A DNA stretch of 64,000 bases from Sesamum alatum (lineage: Eukaryota > Streptophyta > Magnoliopsida > Lamiales > Pedaliaceae), in contig JACGWO010000005.1 in the NCBI GenBank assembly GCA_034509735.1, forward strand, positions 17,721,264-17,785,263, given 5' to 3'. Shown here piece by piece: positions 58,811-64,000 of this stretch. Under the pieces are notes generated by a model that saw only the letters and a program-made list of their open reading frames with translations, made no database searches and was not told the DNA's origin. Positions within the stretch are counted from its first letter, which is position 1. Each line of letters starts with the position of its first letter. The translations under genes were made by a program, and so were the position numbers.

Positions 58811-60749
58811 TGCCACAACAAATGCCCACAGACTTAAATAACATTTCGGGAAATTGGAACTACGCTTGGAGATAGGTTCATGAAATCAGTTTCGCCAAAT
58901 CGGTCTGAAATACTCTCCAAGTCAAGGAATCTCGAGACAGGGCATCGAGAATCCATTTGAGACTTGCACTAAGCATCTGCAGTCGCATTTCATCGAAAAG
59001 TGACGAGGCTCGTCCATGCAGTGTTAGTGGGTCAGCCAGCTAGGTGGCTGCTAACTGAGGTGACTCGCGGGAATCATCATATGAAAGCCACTCGAGCTTG
59101 GTCGGTATGACTGGAATTCCCAGTTTCGATAGTACGAGATTAGTCCTCGGACTTGAGGAATTATGGCAGTCACGTGCATATGAAGACTGTATCTTGGATC
59201 TGGCAAGAGGTGATTATTTTGTAAGATGGTCATTATAAGCCTTGTCCAGTGCAGTTGGAGTATGTAGCGAGGACGGTGGATTCCAAGATAGGATCTGTCC
59301 CCCGTCAGTACATGACGGTGATATCTCCTATGCACTCTAAGATGGTTTAGACTCTAAAAGTTTATGGCCATAGCAATTGATTGAGTAGGAAAGGGTTTCC
59401 TACGTTGATCTATAGAGTTAAACCTATCTCGAGCATTAAGCATAGATGCCTAAGTCAAGGATGGGAATCGACATCCTAATTCCATGCCCTAGACTGAAGG
59501 CCGGTAGAAAGGCGACTGTACGACCTTACCCGTACGTACGAGAGACGGTACGACCGTACCTGCATGTAACTCGGAGCGTAAATGTTCACACCATATATTC
59601 ATCTAGTCTCTAGTGACATGGACCGTTGCTAGATGGCCACCCATGGTAACGGACTACTTCGGTTATGAAATAACAAGAATTAGGTCCAAGTCTAGCTGAA
59701 AGGTGAACCTAAAGAGTCACACCCGCTACACCGAATGAAAAGGAATTAATTTGGAATTAATTCCAGGAGAAGGGTTAATTTAGTGGAATTAAATTATACT
59801 TCTTGGAGATTCAAGCCTCGCTGGGTTATTTGGAATAATCAGGCTTGAGTTCATAAATTAGATTTATGGATTTTATAAAGCATGGGCTTTCCTTTTAATT
59901 AGGTTAAAAGGATGAATTAATTAATGGGCTTGGTATATTAAATAGGATTTAATATAAAGTCCATGGGACTATTTAATTTAAAATTAAATAGGCCCATTTC
60001 GTAAAGCCCATCAAAATGGATGGACAAGATTTGATCAAGGGATTGATGAGATGAAGAGCCATGATTAATTTGACTTAATCAAAGCTAGTTTGACTAGGAT
60101 TTGACTAGGTCAAGATCCTAGTCAAGTGTGCCTCTTTAGAAGAGTTTGAGTAGGAATAGGAAATTCTATTTGCTATAAATACTCAAAAACACACACACAC
60201 ACACACACATACTAACCTCTACAACTCTCATCTCTTAATTCTCTCTCAAGAATTTTCGTTCATCCCTCTTCTTCACTCTCCAAGATTTTTACTTTGTTCT
60301 TCTTGATTTATTCAAGCTAGAACATAAGAGACATCGATTGCGTTAATTGATAGCGTGTATCGATGTCTCTTCTCCCTAAATAATTTCTTGCTAGCACAAG
60401 GGTTCTTTGCTTTCCGATGTAGCGAGTGAGATGATTTAGAGGGTCTCTTCTTTGAGATCTTGGTGCAAAACGGGGAACAATGCATGTAGACGAACGAAGA
60501 CAAAACTACAATCGGGTAGGTTCTTTAATTACGTTTTTCGGTTTAAATTCTATGGCCTCCATGTTGTATTTTATTGAACATGAGATACACCGAATGCCCG
60601 GGAGAATCAAGGGTACACTCCTTGATTCGGTTATGTATGTTATGTATACTTTAAATTTCATTTAATTATGCTTTGCAATTTTATTATGCTATCTTTCGTG
60701 CTTCCGCTATTCGCGTTCATCTCCCGGGCCGATCCACATATCCGTTTCA
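58506..60749 (+). repeat. RT-VI 3' LTR
   Basis: Counting from the inner start (58666) it is 2,084 bp, ending CATATCCGTTTCA. It lacks the 91-bp duplication of the 5' copy. U3 hairpin block near 59608-59655; (CA)n tract at about 60190-60210. Confidence 0.92.
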
Positions 60750-61205
60750 GATCCAGCTGCTGGTATATCATCATGCAGCCTTTTGTGTATATTGCTTCCC
60801 TGCCACAAGGGAACTTGTTAACAAATGTATGAATTGTGTGCATGTTTTTACCTTTTGGGGGTGTAAGAAAAATGTTCCAGAATTGGCACCAGGACAAGTC
60901 GGACCAGCTCCAGGGTGCCGGCTTCCTTGCTCGGCGGACCCTGCTGAAGAGTCCCTCGTCTATGCCTGCCATTTCTGCATCGACAGGGGACCGCAAGGGT
61001 AAATGCCCCGCTGATCCCCTCCCTAATCCCACTAAGAAGGCTAAGGGTCAGTCTGGCTCCCTTACACCCCCTGCTCCTCATCCTGCCACCAGAGCTAGGA
61101 CTCCTTGCCCAATTGAAGAAAGGGTGGTTAAGAAAAGGTTCCTCTCTAGCTGGTCCCTGCAGGAGGATCATTCCTTGCCGCAGGAGGAATCACTTGCTTC
61201 GGACT
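60750..61205 (+). pseudogene. Transposase_28-like ORF, continuation
   Basis: This is the right flank of RT-VI and the presumed rest of the gene cut at 50977. A frame from 60836 reads QNWHQDKSDQLQGAGFLARR, then a Lys/Pro-rich stretch (PNPTKKAKGQSGSLTPPAPH) and EERVVKKRFLSSW. Low-complexity basic sequence like this commonly follows the domain in these plant genes. The similarity ends near 61205, where a gypsy RT fragment starts in the opposite direction. Confidence 0.5.
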
Positions 61206-61455
61206 CCGAATGGACACTTAGTGGGGTTCAGTTTTCTGTGGTACTTCCTTAGTATGTTGAATGTTTCAGCAAGATATGTGATGTGCTGGTCCGCTAGCCG
61301 GTTCTTCACTAACATGTTGTTCACGTATACCTCTATGTTGCATCCGAGTTGTTCTCGTAACATATGGTCCACCAGCCGCTGGTAGGTAGCACCTGCATTT
61401 TTTAGCCCGAAGGGCATTACAAGGTAACAATACGTTCCCCCTGATGTGACGAAGC
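61193..61455 (-). pseudogene. Ty3/gypsy reverse transcriptase fragment
   Basis: The minus strand reads GGTYCYLVMPFGLKNAGATY, QRLVDHML, then VYVNNMLVKN and LRKYHRKLNPTKCPFGV. This is the classic Ty3/gypsy RT core (MPFGLKNAxATYQRLV, then YVDDMLVKS, then LNPxKCxFGV). The YVDD box reads YVNN, so both catalytic aspartates are Asn. RT-VII interrupts at 61456. The fragment is only about 87 codons and is not part of any copia element. Confidence 0.85.
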
Positions 61456-62903
61456 TGAAAGAATTGGGTACGGCGGGGAACGCAATGGAAGCGTAAAAAA
61501 AATATAACTTTAAGGCATAATTTAAACCGGATTCAAATGGGTATTCCCCGTCAAGTTCCCGGGCGTCCGGTGTTTGTGAAAGCACAAATAACAAAAGCAA
61601 GGATGCTGGACAAGTGGCTTAAAAGGACAAGAACAAAGGTATATGTAAACGTAAAAGAAAACCAACCTTTGTTCGATTTACGTAGAACGGGTTCGGGAAT
61701 TGTTCCATTCTTTTGCTCCTTCGTTCATCTACTTGAGAGTTCAACGTAGAACTCCTCTAATGCATGCCACACCACACTTGGGATTCATTTCTATCCAATT
61801 GCTAGATAGAAAACAGAAAAAGGAAGAAGAAGCAATTCCAAAGAAAACACTATGAATTCGTGAATTTTGGAACATTTTGTTCAATTCTTCTCTAAGAAGT
61901 ATGAACACTAAAGAGAGAATTTCATATTGTTTATGGCCAAAAAACTCCAGCACAAATTGAAGAAAGTAAGTTAGTAAATAGTGTAGATAGTAGTTTCGTG
62001 TATGTAGCAAGTAGAATTCAAAATTCCACGTTCTCAATTGACCTCCAAGGCAATTTCCACACACACATATTTCTAGCATAACTACTACACATGATTGTAA
62101 GAGAAAAACCTCCCACATATCACCATATGGCCAGCCACTCACCTTGCAAATGCAGGAGTTTCAACTCCTCCTTAACTTGCTTCAACTTGCATGTAAAGTG
62201 AACTTGGATTTTTATGTTTTGGACTTGTATTTAATCAAATTAATAAAGTCCAAATATGAGTCTATTGGGGATTAATTAATCTAATTAATTTATATCCAAT
62301 TGAATTCCAGTAATTTATTCAATCCAATTAAATAAACATAAGTCCAAATTATGAATAATTGATCCAATCAATTATTCTAGCCAAAACTCGATAAATTAAT
62401 CCAATCAATTTAAAGGTTCTAAGTCCAAAAAATTAACTAATTCAATTAATTACATCTTCGACCATCCATCAAATGGATTTCCCAACAAATGATCCAATCA
62501 ATTATTTTCTCTGAATTAATTTAGTTCAATTAAATTAATTCGCTTCTTCTAGAATTGAAACATGGCACTCATCCAATGAATGCAATCCTTAGTGAAAGTC
62601 TCTATAGAATCCTCGATGCCCTATCTCGAGGTCCTCGACTTGGAATGTTTCAGACCCAACACTTAGAAGTTGGTTTGATAGCTGCCATCCAATGCGCAAT
62701 TCAACTACATGGGTTATACGTTTGGTCTGTGGGCTTTGTTGTGATGCTAACAGAATAAACATAAATAGTAAGCACAACAAATGGAATTGCCAAACATGAA
62801 TACTCACTTTATTCATATGACAATATTATAATTACAATGAAATTGTCAGAAACAGATTACATCAAGGCCAATCTAATTGGCTTTCCGGTTACCTATTCTA
62901 ACA
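61456..62903 (-). repeat. RT-VII 3' LTR with a large internal deletion
   Basis: Ends match RT-IV (TGAAAGAATTGGGTACGG... to ...CTATTCTAACA). It is 1,448 bp against 2,245. Sequence jumps from TTCTTCTAGAATT to GAAACATGGCACTCATC near 62548, losing roughly 790 bp that include the conserved U3 hairpin block. Confidence 0.9.
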
Positions 62904-62915
62904 ATCTCCCACTTG

Positions 62916-63965
62916 ACCCAAAAGCTAATCACTCATGACCTCAAAGCCATCTTCCCAAGATGCTGAGTACGAGCAATCTGCGACACTGGCTTGGTCAGTG
63001 GATCAACCATATTTTCTGCCATTGTAACTCGATCTATCCAAACATTACCTTTTCCCACCATCTATCTAAGCAGATGGTAGCGTCTAAGAATATGTTTGAA
63101 TTGGTGTTGGGATCTCGGTTCCTTCGCTTGCGCTATGACCCTGTTGTTATCACAGAAGATAACTACTGGCTCGACAATGTTAGGCACTACACCCAACTCT
63201 TGGATGTAGTTTTTCATCCAAACCGCCTCCTTAGCTACTTCCAAAGCTGCTATGTACTCAGCTTTAGTAGTGGAATCAGCTGTTGTATCCTGCTTGGAAC
63301 TTTTCCAAGCCACCACTCCACCATTCAGCCTGAATACAATCTTGATTGAGACTTCATCATCCTCATCAGACTGGAAGCTAGCGTCGCTGTTGCTTTCCAG
63401 AATTAACTCTCCACCACCATAAACTAAAAATTATCTTTAGTCCTTCTCAAGAACTTAAGAATGGTGTTGACTGTAGTCCAGTGAGCCTCACCGGCAGAAG
63501 CCTGATATCTGCTTGTTACGCTCAAAGAAAAGGCGAGATGGGGCCTTGTGCACTGCACAAAATACTGTGTGTTGCCTACAGCCGAAGCATAGGGGATGTC
63601 CGACATCCTTCTAACTTCCTCATTAGTCTTAGAAGACTGCTTCTTGGACAGTTTAACCCCATGCCTCATAGGAAGGAATCCTCGTTTGGAGTTTTCCGTC
63701 TTGAATCTCTTCAAGACTTTCTCAATTTACGAGGTTTGGGTCATTCATAACATCCCTTTAGATCTATCCCGGATAATCTTGATGCCTAGGATGTAGAAAG
63801 CATAACCGAAATCCTTCATGGAGAATTTTGTGGACAACCATGCTTTAGTGTCACCTAACATCTTGACATCATTCACAATGAGTAAGATGTCGTTCACATA
63901 AAGCACTAGGAACGCAACCGAGCTCCCACTCACCTTCTTGTATACACAAATGTCAAACTCATTCT
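62916..63965 (-). pseudogene. RT-VII pol, RT and RNase H part
   Basis: Minus-strand frames give LYVNDILLIVND (63889-63900 is the YVDD position, here YVND), STKFSMKDFGYAFYILGIKI, KRFKTENSKRGFLPMRHGVK, PYASAVGNTQYFVQCTRP, then WKSSKQDTTADSTTKAEYIA and NYIQELGVVPNIVEPVVIF. It matches RT-IV pol throughout. Frame breaks lie near 63735 and 63420, and the catalytic Asp to Asn change would also kill RT. The rest of pol lies beyond 64000. Confidence 0.85.
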
Positions 63966-64000
63966 TGATGAAATCTAATTAGGTAACCCCGTATGACTTC

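Larger units (their letters stand above)
50978..60749 (+). mobile_element. RT-VI: Ty1/copia element, sister of RT-I
   Basis: 5' LTR 50978-53156 and 3' LTR 58506-60749. The target duplication is GATCT (50973-50977) against GATCC (60750-60754), one mismatch. Order: LTR, perfect PBS, 2.5-kb leader with two GC islands, degraded gag, degraded pol, PPT, LTR. Its pol shares lesions with RT-I that RT-II, RT-III and RT-IV lack. It split the Transposase_28 gene. Confidence 0.92.
61456..64000 (-). mobile_element. RT-VII: Ty1/copia element of the RT-IV family, cut by the window edge
   Basis: Minus-strand LTR at 61456-62903, then PPT and the 3' part of pol. The bases before it are GAAGC (61451-61455), the presumed target duplication; the partner lies outside the window. 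It is more decayed than RT-IV. Confidence 0.9.

Overview
The window is a piece of plant nuclear chromatin, probably from a eudicot, made almost entirely of transposable elements and their remains. The signs are Ty1/copia polyproteins with primer-binding sites of the plant initiator-Met-tRNA type (TGGTATCAGAGCC), a hAT transposase with BED, DUF659 and hATC parts, MITEs with Mutator-like ends, a LINE reverse-transcriptase relic and a plant 'Transposase_28' (putative gypsy-type) domain. I see no intact host gene, rRNA, tRNA or CRISPR array. The species cannot be named from what is here.

Layout. 1-1900: AT-rich DNA with a LINE RT relic (about 450-800) and a promoter-like G-box/TATA stretch. 1921-5331 (minus): a broken, intron-containing hAT transposase gene with one MITE in an intron (2637-3032). 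5415-6444: a roughly 195-bp tandem repeat, split by a second MITE (5626-6263) and then by a large retrotransposon nest; the repeat resumes at 48644-48996.

The nest (6445-48643) is four Ty1/copia elements, one inside another. RT-I (6445-48643) holds RT-II (12743-43422) in its pol gene. RT-II holds RT-III (20295-40888) in its RNase H region. RT-III holds RT-IV (20347-30755, minus strand) 52 bp into its 5' LTR. Target-site duplications of 5 bp support three junctions exactly (TAAAC, ACTCC, CCTAT); the RT-II one is eroded. A solo LTR (45403-47372, TTCCA duplication) sits in the 3' LTR of RT-I. Decay matches depth: RT-I is unreadable over most of pol, RT-II and RT-III have scattered stops and frameshifts, and RT-IV has two LTRs of 2,245 bp each and only small lesions.

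48997-50168 is AT-rich DNA leading into a frameshifted Transposase_28 gene (50169-50977, resuming at 60750-61205). That gene is split by another copia element, RT-VI (50978-60749), closely related to RT-I. 61193-61455 (minus) is a Ty3/gypsy RT fragment, cut by a second RT-IV-type element (RT-VII, 61456 to beyond 64000, minus strand).

All the copia elements share LTR termini (TGTTAGAATA... to ...TTCA), a PPT (AAGTGGGAGAT), a 1.7-2.5 kb untranslated leader with a very GC-rich island, and one Gag-PR-INT-RT-RNase H plan. The observation I rate highest is that RT-I and RT-VI, two separate insertions, share specific pol lesions: the same stop at the Gag/protease junction, the same roughly 60-bp deletion in integrase, and the same break at the integrase catalytic Glu. 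This suggests a pol-defective subfamily that spread using enzymes supplied by relatives such as RT-II, RT-III and RT-IV.
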